Shown here piece after piece: positions 1 to 12,708 of a stretch of 64,000 nt of DNA. The notes beneath the pieces are model-generated. The model had not been told where the DNA came from, did not search any database, and saw only the letters and a list, made by a program, of their open reading frames with translations. The stretch is from Paramacrobiotus metropolitanus (lineage: Eukaryota; Tardigrada; Eutardigrada; Parachela; Macrobiotidae). The DNA is taken from assembly GCF_019649055.1 (NCBI RefSeq), contig NW_026570224.1:682001-746000 (forward strand). Reading direction: 5' to 3'. Position numbers and translations under genes: made by a program. The first letter of the stretch is position 1, and each line of letters opens with the position of its first letter.

Positions 1-426
1 TGCATTCATATGAACGCTTTGAACCAGTCGCAGCGCTCATTGGTTGCCATTCGCAGGGTAAAAAATCGCAATCATGATTGGCACTTCTGCAATATGGTCC
101 AACCCATTCCGATCAGTCTACCTCTCAAGGGTGTCAGTCACAATATTCTAAGATTTTTGAATACGAGTATTATTGACGTTGTTACAGAGTACACGTCGAA
201 TTCTGGAACGAATTTTTCCGAAATTTCATCAACAATAAAAACTTACAATTTCGCCGGTGTACAGTGCCAGTCTGCTAGAAACCCTTTAGAAAGAAAGTAC
301 GAACTAGAGATACCAGATCTCAACATTCAGATCAGAAATCCGGGACAGTCTGCCAAGCAACATTTTGTCTGGTACAAAGACATTTGCAAACACAAACATG
401 ACACTGATGAATTATTAATTCAGTAG
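1..426 (+). CDS. possible 3' part of an unrecognised gene (open from window edge)
   Basis: A reading frame is open from base 1 to a TAG at 424-426, about 141 codons, with the first ATG at 10. The product is rich in Ser, Thr, Asn and Ile, and I see no signal peptide, membrane segment or known motif. An open frame this long is uncommon in such AT-rich DNA, but it lacks protein-like features such as conserved Cys or Trp spacing. It ends 59 bases beyond the stop of the MED29-like gene on the other strand. It may be the last exon of a gene outside the window or a chance frame. Confidence 0.25.
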   Translation, partial: CIHMNALNQSQRSLVAIRRVKNRNHDWHFCNMVQPIPISLPLKGVSHNILRFLNTSIIDVVTEYTSNSGTNFSEISSTIKTYNFAGVQCQSARNPLERKYELEIPDLNIQIRNPGQSAKQHFVWYKDICKHKHDTDELLIQ

Positions 427-484
427 CGTGACAGATTTTTCTCTCCATGCCAGCAGTAAAGCGCCAACAATTACAAAAAAAAGA

Positions 485-1911
485 CTAACCCTGCAATTTG
501 TATATTCCAGATTTCAAAAAAGTTTCTATATCGGCCTCAGTGGGATCTTCTACGTTTTTCGCCATCGTTGCAATGCAGTCCACAAACGCTCTTCGGTATT
601 TCTTTATAAAATTTATCTGATCGATGGCAGTTTGCTGCAGCTCAACTAATGTAGGATTATCCAAATTGGGGGGAAGCTCGAAGTTAGCATCGAGAAGAGA
701 GGTAGCTGTCTGCGGAAGATGCCGTGCGGTCCACAGAGCTTGCGCGGCAGTTTGTTTGAAGGTATCCTAATTCGGCAGATTCGAAAATGAACGCGCAGTT
801 TCGCAATGATAGAACAAAAAATTCAGTCTATTTATTGCACGAATTTTCCCCAATTAATTTTACCAAGGTGGACAACTCCTGCAGCAGCGCATAAATTTCC
901 GCATCAGGTTTAATGTCCAGCTCAGCCAACATTTTATCGTCTGCATCTGTGACACTGAAAACATGTAACTGTGATTACAAAGTCGACTACTTTTTCAAAA
1001 GGGTCAGAGCAACATCTGCTAGTGATACGGTACTGATACAGTACCTGTCGGACAATCTTCCACTACCCTCTCCGGCCATCAGACTTAAATTTGATAGGTA
1101 ATTTTGCAGAAACACGGCATCCGCTTTGAATTGCGTCTATAAAATACAGTAAACTGGAATAGGGTAAAAATACTGTAATCTGCATACAACTGCCAGAAAG
1201 TCATAGACTGCACTACACAGACGCATAAATGCGAAAAAAAGCGAAGTGATAAAGCGAAGGATGGAAAACGCGCAGCGGGAAGCAGCAGACATCATAGAGT
1301 AGACTGCTTAGAATCAAACAAGTCTACAAACTGCCCATTTTCTCCAGATTGCTTAGCATCGCGGACGGTCCAATATTACTTAAATGCACGCGGGTGCACA
1401 AGCACAGCGTTATTAACCGGCGACAACTTGCTTTCATACGAATTACGAAAATAAAGTAAGAAATACCTTGAAAACCTTTACGAACAGCTTTAAGCAGCAG
1501 ATTTACCCCAACGGCCGTTTCGTAGTTGTCAGATAAGGCTTTCATAGTGGTTTTGATGTTTCTGAACGAAGGTCCACCCGAGCTGGCCGAACCCGACGGA
1601 GTGAAAGTCAACGTGTTGGCAAGTGGTACAATCGGAATCGAAGCAACGGTAGAATTCGTGACCGCCGTCGCACCAGGGTAACCTCCATGGATAGCTTGAG
1701 ACATCTGACCGGGACTTGTAAGATTTGAGCCGGCAGCTGCTAAGGAACTGGTAGTGCTACTTGGAAGATAACCAGGCGGCTGCTGCGTGTTGCCTGCCAC
1801 CGGATGGCTATCGAAAAACGGCTGCGGGACGGTTGCGCTATTCGAACCAGGGTTCATTCCTTGAGGTCCCATTCCGCCGAACTGAGGACGATGCATTGCG
1901 GAACAATGCAA
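485..1911 (-). CDS. MED29: Mediator complex subunit 29-like (intersex homologue)
   Basis: Likely Mediator tail subunit MED29, part of the nuclear bridge between transcription factors and RNA polymerase II. Three exons read on the minus strand: 1911-1467, 946-864 and 766-485 (TAG at 485-487), giving about 269 aa with phase kept. The first ~110 residues are a Gly/Pro/Ser/Ala-rich disordered leader, as in animal MED29. Next comes a helix around IKTTMKALSDN, matching the family's LKESLQTLMKVAAQN, then EIYALLQEL aligned with EEFYALCDQLEL. The C-terminal helix, with FIKKYRRAFVDCIATMAKN, aligns with the family's AKDIHTALLDCANKV. The identification rests on this helix order and remembered family sequence, so it is moderate. 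The start at 1911 could instead be the in-frame Met at 1896. The gene diverges from UBFD1, with a transposon between them. Confidence 0.6.
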
Positions 1912-2218
1912 TAATACAAATCAATAAAAACGAACTAGCAAAATCCAAGTAGAACAAGCATCGATGCGTCGACGCTAAAAGCAGCGCACCCTGCAAAACA
2001 CAGAATGGTGATAACCGAAAAAGAAAACAGTAAGTTGTAAGTACACTTTAACAGGCTACTTAGCACAGCACTTACTTTTTTTAGCAGGCTTCACTCAAAG
2101 TAAATACGGCGAAGTATGATACTGAACTTACTAACTTATATAAAATGTGAAATGGTTCTAGCCTGTCCGAAAGCGTAAAACTGAAAATTAGTACTTAAGT
2201 AAGCTGTAAAGTGTAAGC
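1912..2218. other. intergenic, MED29 5' side
   Basis: This is the upstream region of the MED29-like gene. It is AT-rich with repeated gtaagctgtaa-type words near 2190-2220. I see no convincing coding exon or core promoter motif. Confidence 0.5.
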
Positions 2219-2223
2219 TGTAA

Positions 2224-2548
2224 GAGATGCGGATAAGGACATGCGACTGCACTGCCAATGCGTTGAGCGCGCTGGTGTTCGTTACGACGTCGGCCAAGTG
2301 CAATGCGGGTGACGTCGACAAGGCATACTACCTCCGGATGTCGCAACATCGGCAATAGCTTTACTGTGTTTAACTACGCAGTTTGCAGTCTCATAGCTTA
2401 TTTGAAGTTATTTCTGATTTTTTAATCGAAAATAATTACTTTTTAATATCTTTGTCATTTGATCTAACAGTAAGTCGACAATTCTAACTAGTGCCAAATT
2501 CAGTAGATTGCTAATGCTGTTCATTACGTACGTCAAAGTTTAATTTAT
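2224..2548 (+). repeat. left terminal inverted repeat of the transposon
   Basis: Left arm, pairing with 4115-4427. The outer ~130 bp is GC-richer than the surroundings and the best conserved part; the inner part is AT-rich and more diverged. Confidence 0.8.
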
Positions 2549-4114
2549 AATTCACCGGAACATTCTACGAAATTCCAGTTTACAATTTTAAAGAATAAGC
2601 TCTTATACGCTCGTATTTTGGCTGGTAGTGCGTTTCAGTAATTTCGCGACGCCTTTGGATTTTTGTGGAATGTACCGGTGAATTATAAAATTGTGTGGCG
2701 AATTTTGTGGAATGCATCGGTGAATCACTTATAAAATTTTTAATGAGGCACCAGCATAAAAATGCACTTTCTGACTCCCCGTTTTTTAAAAAACTCCGTC
2801 AAAAAAATTTAAAATTTCCGTTTTCTTGCATTCACTCGGGTGAAATTTTCGCTACGCCAAAGACTTTGCCGCAGTTTTTTTCATCATTTTTTTGCATTGA
2901 ATTGTAGGTCAAAAATAAACACTTCGAAGTAGGCAGATGCCGGCTTCCAGAGTACTGTAACTAAAATGTTTTTTCACTTACAATAATAAAAGCATACAGT
3001 CTAAAATTCTCCAGTAATACCAATAGTACCAAAAAATAATACTTCGTAAGTTACACGTACATACTTACCGGGGATATAATTTTTAAAGAAATGGGCTCGC
3101 AACATCAGGCGGCTAAACGTATTAAGGTTATTTTTTATTTGCCAGTTACCATTGATCAGGTGCTGGCCGAAAGCCGACTACTGTACTCTGTAGCACTCGT
3201 GCAAGTCTGTAGTTTGCATCTATAAAGTTATTTTATATAATTCCACATATAATGTTACACATATAATACCAGATGTGGTGTTAGTATATCTGCGTAATAT
3301 AACGCAAGTGAGATAAAAATTAATACTGCAACAGCAACACATTTAATTTTGAATAAAAAAGTTATAAATAGCCGCAGGATAAAATTATGATTCTGGTTAA
3401 CCGTTAACAGGAGTCACAAGCACACCAGCACTATGCGCTAAATGATTATTTTCAGAAAAGTTATGAATTCTTTTGTGGTGGACAGTAATTATCGGCATTT
3501 GGAGACACCGTGGTGCACAACAATGCCGCACGACTAGGACTAAATACGAACTAATGACTCATTGCCGTTGTGTATTTTTTTACACGAGTATTTTTAATTT
3601 TACATTTTACTTTGGTCTGCCATAAATGATAAATTCATGCCTTAAACGAACGGTCTGTTTGCCGTCCCTCCAAATGTTTTGGTGTATATACGAGAAAAAA
3701 AAGGTTATCGTAGCGCACAAGTGCTTATACTTATTTATCATTATTGTATGATCTGTAAGTGTTTAATTACAGTGCAATCAGCTCCAATACCTGTAAAATG
3801 CAATTTTTTTTAATTCTCAAAATCTGTAACATACGTAAACTGTAATTATATAACGAGAAATTCACTATTAACTTACTGCATGCGTGAGTATTGATTGTTA
3901 GACCTCAGCATTATAACCTGGTTCATAAGCACTCTAAACAACAGCAAAAGTTTTGTTTGAATAATTTAGCATAGTACGATCGAAAGTACAGTGCGGGCTC
4001 TGAATGTGCACTAATTATTGTAATATTTTTAAGATTTTACAAAATTTATGAATACAAAATCAAATCGACAAATTTTCAAAGTGAACTATTGAAATCAACA
4101 GCAGCGTAGAATTA

Positions 4115-4427
4115 AACTTTGATGTACAAGTGCATAGTGAACAGCATTAGCAATTTACTGAATTTAGCAGTAGTTGGAATTATCGACTTATTGTTACCTC
4201 AAATGACAAAGATATTAAAAATTAATTATTTTCGATTAAAAAATCAGAAATAAGTTATGAGACTGCAAACTGCATAGTTAAACACAGTAAAGCTACTGCC
4301 GGTGTTGCGACATCTGGAGGTAGTATGCCTTGTCGACGTCACCCCCACTGCACTTGGCCGACGTCGCAACGAACACCAGCGCGCTCAACGCATTGGCAGT
4401 GCAGTCGCATGTCCTTATCCGCATCTC
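4115..4427 (-). repeat. right terminal inverted repeat of the transposon
   Basis: Right arm, the reverse complement of the left arm apart from small indels; for example the left arm carries an extra tatttgaagt near 2400. Confidence 0.8.
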
Positions 4428-4432
4428 TGTAA

Positions 4433-5011
4433 GTTTTGAAGTTGATCTTCGTTTGGATTTTTAAATTTCACTGATTGAAAAGAACTGTGGAGCCTTTGAA
4501 GTTGGACTTCCAGTTCCAGGCCTGTCTAAAAAATCATTCAACAGGCCCGCCTGGCGGTCCGTCATGTAGAACAGAATACAACAAACTACCGCCTGCGGAC
4601 GGTGATGCGATCAGGTCCCGAGGTAGTCAGATTAAAATACGCTTCGACTTCCGAGTCATTTTTGGTTTTGGTGTTTCATTTTATTGTTTTAACTGGAATG
4701 TTGTATTAACTATTAACTTGTGTACTGTACTTGTATTTCGTACAATAATGAAAGAACCCACGAACCCAAACAGCTGAAATGAGCAACCTTCCAGTGATCT
4801 TGTGATTATTTGGTGGATGACAATACTGTCAATACACAAATAATATCCGGGCTGGAGATTGTTGGAAACTGGTAAGCAGTAAGCCGTAAGCGTAAGCTGA
4901 TAAAAATTTTAGGATGGCGATGAATGTTTTTAATGAACAAATGCTTGTACAATACTTAACTTCAGAGTCTTGCCCAACATTATTCTTATCTTTTAGTAGC
5001 TTTTCATCGTA
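4433..5011. other. UBFD1 upstream region
   Basis: Between the transposon and the UBFD1 start codon. A 100-codon frame at 4475-4777 is open, but it is not joined to UBFD1 by an obvious splice site and resembles nothing I know. Promoter and 5' UTR are expected here, but I see no clear TATA box or initiator. Confidence 0.4.
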
Positions 5012-6458
5012 ATGGATTCTAATGGTGCGGCTCACCAGGAGGTGAGTGGGGACCAGATCGCCGAAAACCGTAGTGGAGCGGAAAAAGCAGGTATTGGCTG
5101 GTTGTCACGTTAGCACTATGATCAGTATGATGCATTACAGTAAATTACGAATTTACGATGATGTTAATGTTATTATTGTTGCAACTCTAAATTCTGAAAG
5201 GCTACGCTACTGTAAATCGCTGCACGATGCTGTTGTAACTCACCATCAGTAGCCTGAAGTTGTTTATTTGGAGCCCCACATTGTTCGTGGTTCGTTGATC
5301 TTCCTTTTTAAAATTAACAGTATTACATGCCATGGGATTGCCAACGGGAATAGATCCCGAAAACCTCCAAGGGGAAGATCCTGTATCTACAGCCAGCACG
5401 GTCGAACTGAAAGTTACTCATAATAAACAGCTGATGAGCGTAACCATTGCTCTGGATCAGACCGTCAAAAACCTAAAGGAGATGTTGGCCGTCCTAACCG
5501 GAATTCCTGCCGATAAGCAGAAATTAATGTGGAGTAAAGGCCCTTGTCCAGACGATAAGGTAGTTTATCTTGATTTCTGCTGCGAATGAAAGTCCTGTTT
5601 CTCGAATGTCATGTGAACAGTTTTGACCACGTTTGATAAATCGTAGACGATAGAAGAACTTGGTGCCAAGAATGGATCGAAATTTATGATGGTCGGCTCG
5701 TCTGAGAAGGAAATCAGTAATGTCCAATCGAAGCCAGATCTGTCGACGCTCAACGCCTTGCAGCAGAGTAGCGACAAGCCCGAGAAACTTTGCGAGCAGA
5801 CCATGCACCGAAAAGTGATCGATAAAGGAATGCCGTCCGATGTGATGCCGGGAATTCTGAACGAACGCGAAGCGTTGCCACCATTTCCCCTATCAGGAAT
5901 GCTTAACAAACGAGGCAGTTCGGTACGGTTGACTTTCAAGTTGGAGATGGATCAAGTATGGATTGGCACCAAAGAGAGAACAGAAAAAGTGCAGATTGGA
6001 TCTATTCGAAATGTGATAAGTGAACCCATCGTTGGACATGAAGAGTATCACTGTACGAATTAACTTAATGGTTTAAGCAAAGTATTTTCAGCTGTTTAAT
6101 TCGCTTGCTTTGTTTGTTTCACAGTGCTTGCTCTGCAAATGGGTCCAACGGAAGCTTCCCGTTATTGGTAAGAAAGAAGTAAACGGTATTAAAATCTATC
6201 GTTAATTTTGCCCAGAGTAGGAGTGGAAGTGTGTCGATTCTGAAGTTTTCGACATCGCTTCATTTACTTACTGACATATTAGCAATTAGACAGTACGTTC
6301 TTTTTGACTATCATGTCGTAAAATGGCTTTGCGCTGAATTTTTTTTCTTTGTTGACTATGTGTGCTTATCTTTTATTGATAGGTTGTACTGGGTTCCTGC
6401 ACAATATGTGGATGCGATCAAGGAAATATTTTCTCAGTTTGATTTATCAGCTGATTAA
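5012..6458 (+). CDS. UBFD1: UBFD1, ubiquitin-like domain protein
   Basis: Homologue of ubiquitin family domain-containing protein 1. Five exons, 5012-5090, 5321-5559, 5647-6052, 6125-6167 and 6383-6458, join in phase to 280 aa, near the vertebrate length. Exon 1 is a short acidic leader. Exon 2 carries the ubiquitin-like fold (residues ~50-130: VELKV, QTVKNLKEMLAVLTGIPADKQ), which finishes in exon 3 (TIEELGAKNGSKFMMVG). The family signature then follows: HRKVIDKGMPSDVMP, PLSGMLNKRG, VRLTFKLEMDQVWIGTKERT, GPTEASRYW and LYWVPAQYVDAIKEIF. Its cellular role is poorly defined; links to polyubiquitin binding and NF-kB signalling are reported. The last exon and 3' UTR are duplicated just downstream. 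Confidence 0.93.
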
Positions 6459-6534
6459 TACTAAGTCCTTATCTGCGATTACTTGGATCGAAACCCAACT
6501 CACGACTTTCTGTTAATAATGTTCTGACAGTATA
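6401..6534 (+). repeat. UBFD1 terminal-exon segment, original copy (A)
   Basis: Covers the last 58 coding bases and the proximal 3' UTR of UBFD1. It recurs at 7062-7195 over the same 134 bases with two mismatches that I can count. Confidence 0.9.
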
Positions 6535-6983
6535 GTTTGAGTTCAAAATGATTGGAAAAAGGTTAATAGCATTTAACGCCCAAGCGTTAAATGAGATTAA
6601 CGCAGAGCGAGCGAGTGTGTCTAGGCAACACCGGAAGCTCCCTTCAGCGTGCTCCACGGACATGTTGTCATTCACAAACTCATTATTTCGCGACCAGAAA
6701 AAAATGCAGAAAAAAAGCTTTTCGTGAACGCAGAAACTTTTGTGTACATCCCACCCGTCGCTTATCACCCGCACAGCAGATGGTCTTCCAAATGCCTTAG
6801 AATCAAGAAAAGGTCGAATTCTGTATTCCTGCTCGACGGACGCTTGTACCTTGCCACGCCCATCTCACAGCCTACTGAAAATTCCGTTTCGCTTAACATC
6901 ACACCGTAGCCGAGAAACTGCGAACCAGGATGGCGCAGATGCCGTGGATCCAGCACCACCGTCTCCCGCGACCATATCAGAAC
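6535..6983. mobile_element. inserted segment X splitting the UBFD1 3' UTR
   Basis: About 450 bp separates segment A (6401-6534) from segment B (6984-7059), which are nearly adjacent in the downstream duplicate. It is therefore an insertion into the first copy. Its left third (6562-6710) is the repeat R1 also found at 8334-8477. The remainder is GC-richer, with open frames on both strands; the minus frame at ~6765-6980 reads like protein (GSQFLGYGVMLSETEFSVG) but I cannot name it. I see no terminal repeats. Confidence 0.55.
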
Positions 6984-7059
6984 ATTATACCAAGCGTTTG
7001 TACACATTATGAAAAAATTTTTGGTATTCTGTAATAAAATGTCTGGAGTTTCTAATACC
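6984..7059 (+). repeat. UBFD1 distal 3' UTR segment (B), first copy
   Basis: A 76-base segment repeated at 7216-7291. It contains aataaa within ctgtaataaaatgtc, a probable polyadenylation signal for UBFD1. Confidence 0.8.
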
Positions 7060-7061
7060 AT

Positions 7062-7195
7062 ACAATATGTGGATGCGATCAAGGAAATATTTTCTCAGTT
7101 TGATTTATCAGCTGATTAATACTAAGTCCTTATCTGCGATTACTTGGATCGAAACCCAACTCACGACTTTCTGTACATAATGTTCTGACAGTATA
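7062..7195 (+). pseudogene. duplicated UBFD1 last-exon fragment
   Basis: Second copy of the UBFD1 tail (residues from QYVDAIKEIF to the stop, plus 3' UTR), detached from the other exons. It is not expected to encode a protein. It is followed by short ataccaagcg repeats (7196-7215) and a second copy of the distal UTR (7216-7291). The near-identity points to a recent duplication. Confidence 0.85.
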
Positions 7196-7291
7196 CCAAG
7201 TATTATACCAAGCGTATTATACCAAGCGTTTGTACACATTATGAAAAAATTTTTGGTATTCTGTAATAAAATGTCTGGAGTTTCTAATACC

Positions 7292-8188
7292 TTACTTAGC
7301 ATAAAAACTGCTTAATATTAACTTGACAAAATATTGCCTTTACTGACAGTTGGGCACGTACCTAATTAATTATTTCACCGTACTGTTTCCGTATTAATTT
7401 ATACGAGTACCATAAGTTGAAACTGTACTATTTACACAGTTTCTAAACAAATCACCCGAAAACTATTGTACCTGATAACTATCACAGTTCTCTTCGCACA
7501 GCTTGCTAAAAATTAATATTATCAAAGTTCGATACCATGAGGTTTAAGATTGTCTAATTAACCGAATATTTCTGAACATTAAGTATAATTATTAAATTAT
7601 ATATACATAAGGTTTTCAACTTTGCATACGTACTCAGTTCTTATCATAATAATAATTAATGTTTGTTTGCTTGCATAACGCTAATTTGTAACAATATTAT
7701 AATGCAATTAGTACTTGTAAGTTGTACGTGATCTCTCATGATCATTATTCGTACTGCAATAATATGTAGCCAGTGCAGGCAGATCATTCGCATTTGTTTT
7801 GCATGTTTTTACATGCGATTTCGGGATCACATTACACCACCTGGGATTTCAAAACCAACGCGCTGCCACGCCATGTCCCGTAGCCTTTGGCCATTCTACT
7901 GCTGTATATTGCGGTTCCTACCATTCCGTGCAACCCTCCGCAATGCGAAAACCATTTCCTGTCGCCCATTCCTCACTGCCCCACATCAGCTGAAATTTTT
8001 CTGCACACTGTTTGTGCCCAACCTCTTTCCATTCCTTTCCACTGAGTTTTAGTCTCTTCATCTGTTTAATTTCGCAATTTCCTGTAACTTTCGACTACAT
8101 TCCTGTATGCCGTATTGCAGATCTGTTTCGCTTTTCTTTCCCTGTTCTCTCTGTCTTCCGCGCGCGGTTGGGGCTGCCTGTCGGTTTG
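7292..8188. other. intergenic, weak coding-like traces
   Basis: The first half is AT-rich without signals. At ~7840-8050 the minus strand has broken protein-like stretches (for example GSEEWATGNGFRIAEGC) interrupted by stops. This could be an old gene relic; I cannot assign a family. Confidence 0.3.
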
Positions 8189-8340
8189 GGGTGTCCGGCG
8201 CGGCTCGTATCATACACCTGGTGACCGGCGACCGCCCTTCAGTGCGTCGTCTGGACATCACCCAGGCTGACCATGATCACTTGCCCCGGCATCCACAAGC
8301 GGCAACAAATGATCGCGAGCGAGCTCGACAAGCGTTAATA
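8189..8340 (+). repeat. GC-rich direct repeat R2, copy 1
   Basis: A 152 bp block beginning gggtgtccggcgcggctcgt and ending caagcgttaata. It is identical, as far as I can read, to 8728-8879, at an offset of 539 bp. It is much richer in GC than the surrounding DNA. Confidence 0.9.
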
Positions 8341-8477
8341 GCATTTAACGCCCAAGCGTTAAATGAGATTAACGCAGAGCGAGCGAGTGTGTCTAGCAAC
8401 ACCGGAAGCTCCTTCAGCGTGCTCCACGGACATGTTGTCATTCACAAACTCATTATTTCGCGACCAGAAAAATGCAG
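8334..8477 (+). repeat. repeat R1, copy 2 (first copy at 6562-6710)
   Basis: Begins gttaatagcatttaacgccc and ends near the gaccagaaaaatgcag words. It differs from the 6562 copy by a few single-base indels (ctagcaac here against ctaggcaac there). It contains a perfect hairpin: CATTTAACGC (8342-8351), four-base loop CCAA, GCGTTAAATG (8356-8365). Confidence 0.9.
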
Positions 8478-8497
8478 CCCTCCCTCCCGCTGCTTTT

Positions 8498-8650
8498 CAC
8501 GCACAGCAGATGCGTTATCATCATGTTCATACGTACAGCAGATGCGTCCTCATATTTATACGACATACGCACAGCAGATGCGTCCTCAAACTTCTCATGT
8601 TCATACGCACAGCAGATGCGTCTTACCGTATACCCGCATAGCGGATGCTT
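8498..8650 (+). repeat. five irregularly spaced hairpin-like units (ACGCA..TGCGT)
   Basis: A unit close to acgcacagcagatgcgt occurs near 8499, 8531, 8567 and 8605, with a degenerate fifth at 8633. Spacing is 32-38 bp and spacers are unlike each other. Each unit has a 5-bp inverted repeat (ACGCA/TGCGT) around CAGCAGA. A lone related word lies at 6769 inside segment X. Confidence 0.75.
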
Positions 8651-8727
8651 GTTTTTTCGTTATTCTTCCTTGATTCTGTGTTCATTTGCCATTGATTCTG
8701 TGAATTTGTTCATTTATGGTGATTAAA

Positions 8728-8879
8728 GGGTGTCCGGCGCGGCTCGTATCATACACCTGGTGACCGGCGACCGCCCTTCAGTGCGTCGTCTGGACATCAC
8801 CCAGGCTGACCATGATCACTTGCCCCGGCATCCACAAGCGGCAACAAATGATCGCGAGCGAGCTCGACAAGCGTTAATA
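8728..8879 (+). repeat. GC-rich direct repeat R2, copy 2
   Basis: Second copy of R2. Together with copy 1 it brackets 387 bp holding R1 and the hairpin units, giving a terminal-repeat-like layout of 691 bp in total. Confidence 0.9.
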
Positions 8880-10359
8880 ATGACATTACTGATTTCGGGC
8901 CTGTGGTCCGGTGTACCACAGTGTACTTCTTATTGTTTATGACTCTTAACTGTGACATCGTTCACGTAAGAAGGTTTTTTGATAGCGAAAGCGAGCCGTG
9001 TACATACACTGTACAGTACTCGTACAGATTCTTCAGATATTACAGTATGCTGGACGATTATGTTTCGATTTACTGAAAGTGAGAAACCAGAAATGTAGAT
9101 AGTAGTAATAAAACTGTTGAAGTAACTAAATTTTCGCTGTTTTATTATTTTGATTTAACTGGACGTTGAGTTAACGAAGTGCGAAATGTAAAAAGACAAA
9201 CTCGCATGATTTTTCTTACTAGTAATAATCCAGTAGTCAACACACTTCGAACTTCATCTGTAGAAGTACGAGTATTCTTAAAACCAAACTAATTGAATTC
9301 TAACAGCATGGATACAACTAGAATTACAATAAACAAATAAGGTGATCAGATAAACTTCGTTCGGTGGTGAATAACTTCGTTCACAACCTTTCGTACCACC
9401 CTTCACTCCGTTCAGTAAGTTCTGACAATACTTTTTATTCTGTGCAGTGTGCACAACATTTTCCGGCAGTGCCTTTAATTCGTTAATGTTTACTGGCGAG
9501 TGCGAAACAGATACGTCATTACGTATTATATTACTCGTATTACGTATTATAGAAGAGTGAAAAGTGAACTGATTGTTAGTGAAAAGTAGTGAGAAGGTCG
9601 TCAACCGAGTGAAAGGCTGTGAGGGTGAACGTAGTGGTGACCAAAAATAATCCTGCCTAATCATAATGAACTTAAAGAAAATATCGAAATTTGAGAGGGT
9701 AAATAATAAATGCAGATACTGTAGTAATATATTAAAGAAGCAACACCAGCAACACTAACTGAAAAGTAATTAAAGCACATAAAGTTTAAGCTACAATATC
9801 CAAAATTTCTTTAATAAAATGGCGTGCTATTAATATCTGAAGTATTTCTAAAAATACTTACTACAATTATTTGTACTGTTACTTTAGCACTCTCGAAAAT
9901 ACCATATCAACGCAATTATTATAATCCTCGTAACAACTCTGGTGCAATAACAAAACATTTACCGATTCATGCTCCCGAATGCTCATGCCAAATGCGCCGC
10001 ATGTAAACCTGACAACTTTGAGAAGCGAGTTTCCAAATTAAAATATCCGCGTAAACTACGCACAAAAAAAGCTGTACGAGATTAAGCATTTCTACTGTTT
10101 AATCGCTTAATAATGAAACGTAAAAACTAAAAATCCACTGCGACCTTTAACCAAAAGCCACCAATATTACATTTCTTACAATTAGTGGAAATGCTGCAAG
10201 CCAAATAGCGATTAGGCATACCACCAAACAAAGTGAAGTTACTTTAACATCTTTGTAGTAAATCCCGAGTTCCATTCGAACTTGCAGATGTACGTTCATC
10301 AACAACTCATTTCAACGTATCCGAGAATCGTGGTGATACAGTCACGTCCAATGCAGATG
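8880..10359. other. intergenic, nothing recognised
   Basis: AT-rich DNA. The longest frame, on the minus strand at 9278-9664, shows no protein-like features. The 3' UTR of GABARAP should lie at the right end. Confidence 0.5.

Positions 10360-12708
<2,349 letters not shown>

Larger units (their letters stand above)
2219..4432. mobile_element. non-autonomous DNA transposon with ~325 bp terminal inverted repeats
   Basis: Bases 2224 to ~2548 reappear inverted at ~4115-4427, reading GAGATGCGGATAAGGACATG inward from each end, with scattered substitutions and small indels. The element (2224-4427) is flanked by TGTAA at 2219-2223 and 4428-4432, consistent with a 5-bp target-site duplication. The ~1.5 kb interior is AT-rich, holds short internal repeats (for example caccggaacattctac and gtaccggtgaattata near 2560-2720), and has no frame long enough for a transposase. 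It is therefore probably mobilised in trans. Five-base duplications are known for Transib-like and some other superfamilies, but the ends alone do not fix the family. The divergence between arms suggests it is not very recent. Confidence 0.8.

Noticed and set aside
6562-6600. Perfect hairpin CATTTAACGC-CCAA-GCGTTAAATG resembling bacterial integron attC core words
   Set aside because: The host is animal DNA, there is no integrase, no gene cassette and no full attC layout; the hairpin is part of repeat R1.
8498-8650. Regularly recurring acagcagatgcgt units as a possible CRISPR array
   Set aside because: Repeats are short and degenerate, spacing varies, no cas genes, and the context is eukaryotic.
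8189-8879. R2 direct repeats as LTRs of a small retroelement
   Set aside because: Ends are not TG..CA, flanks show no target-site duplication, and no primer-binding site is evident; kept only as an unclassified repeat.
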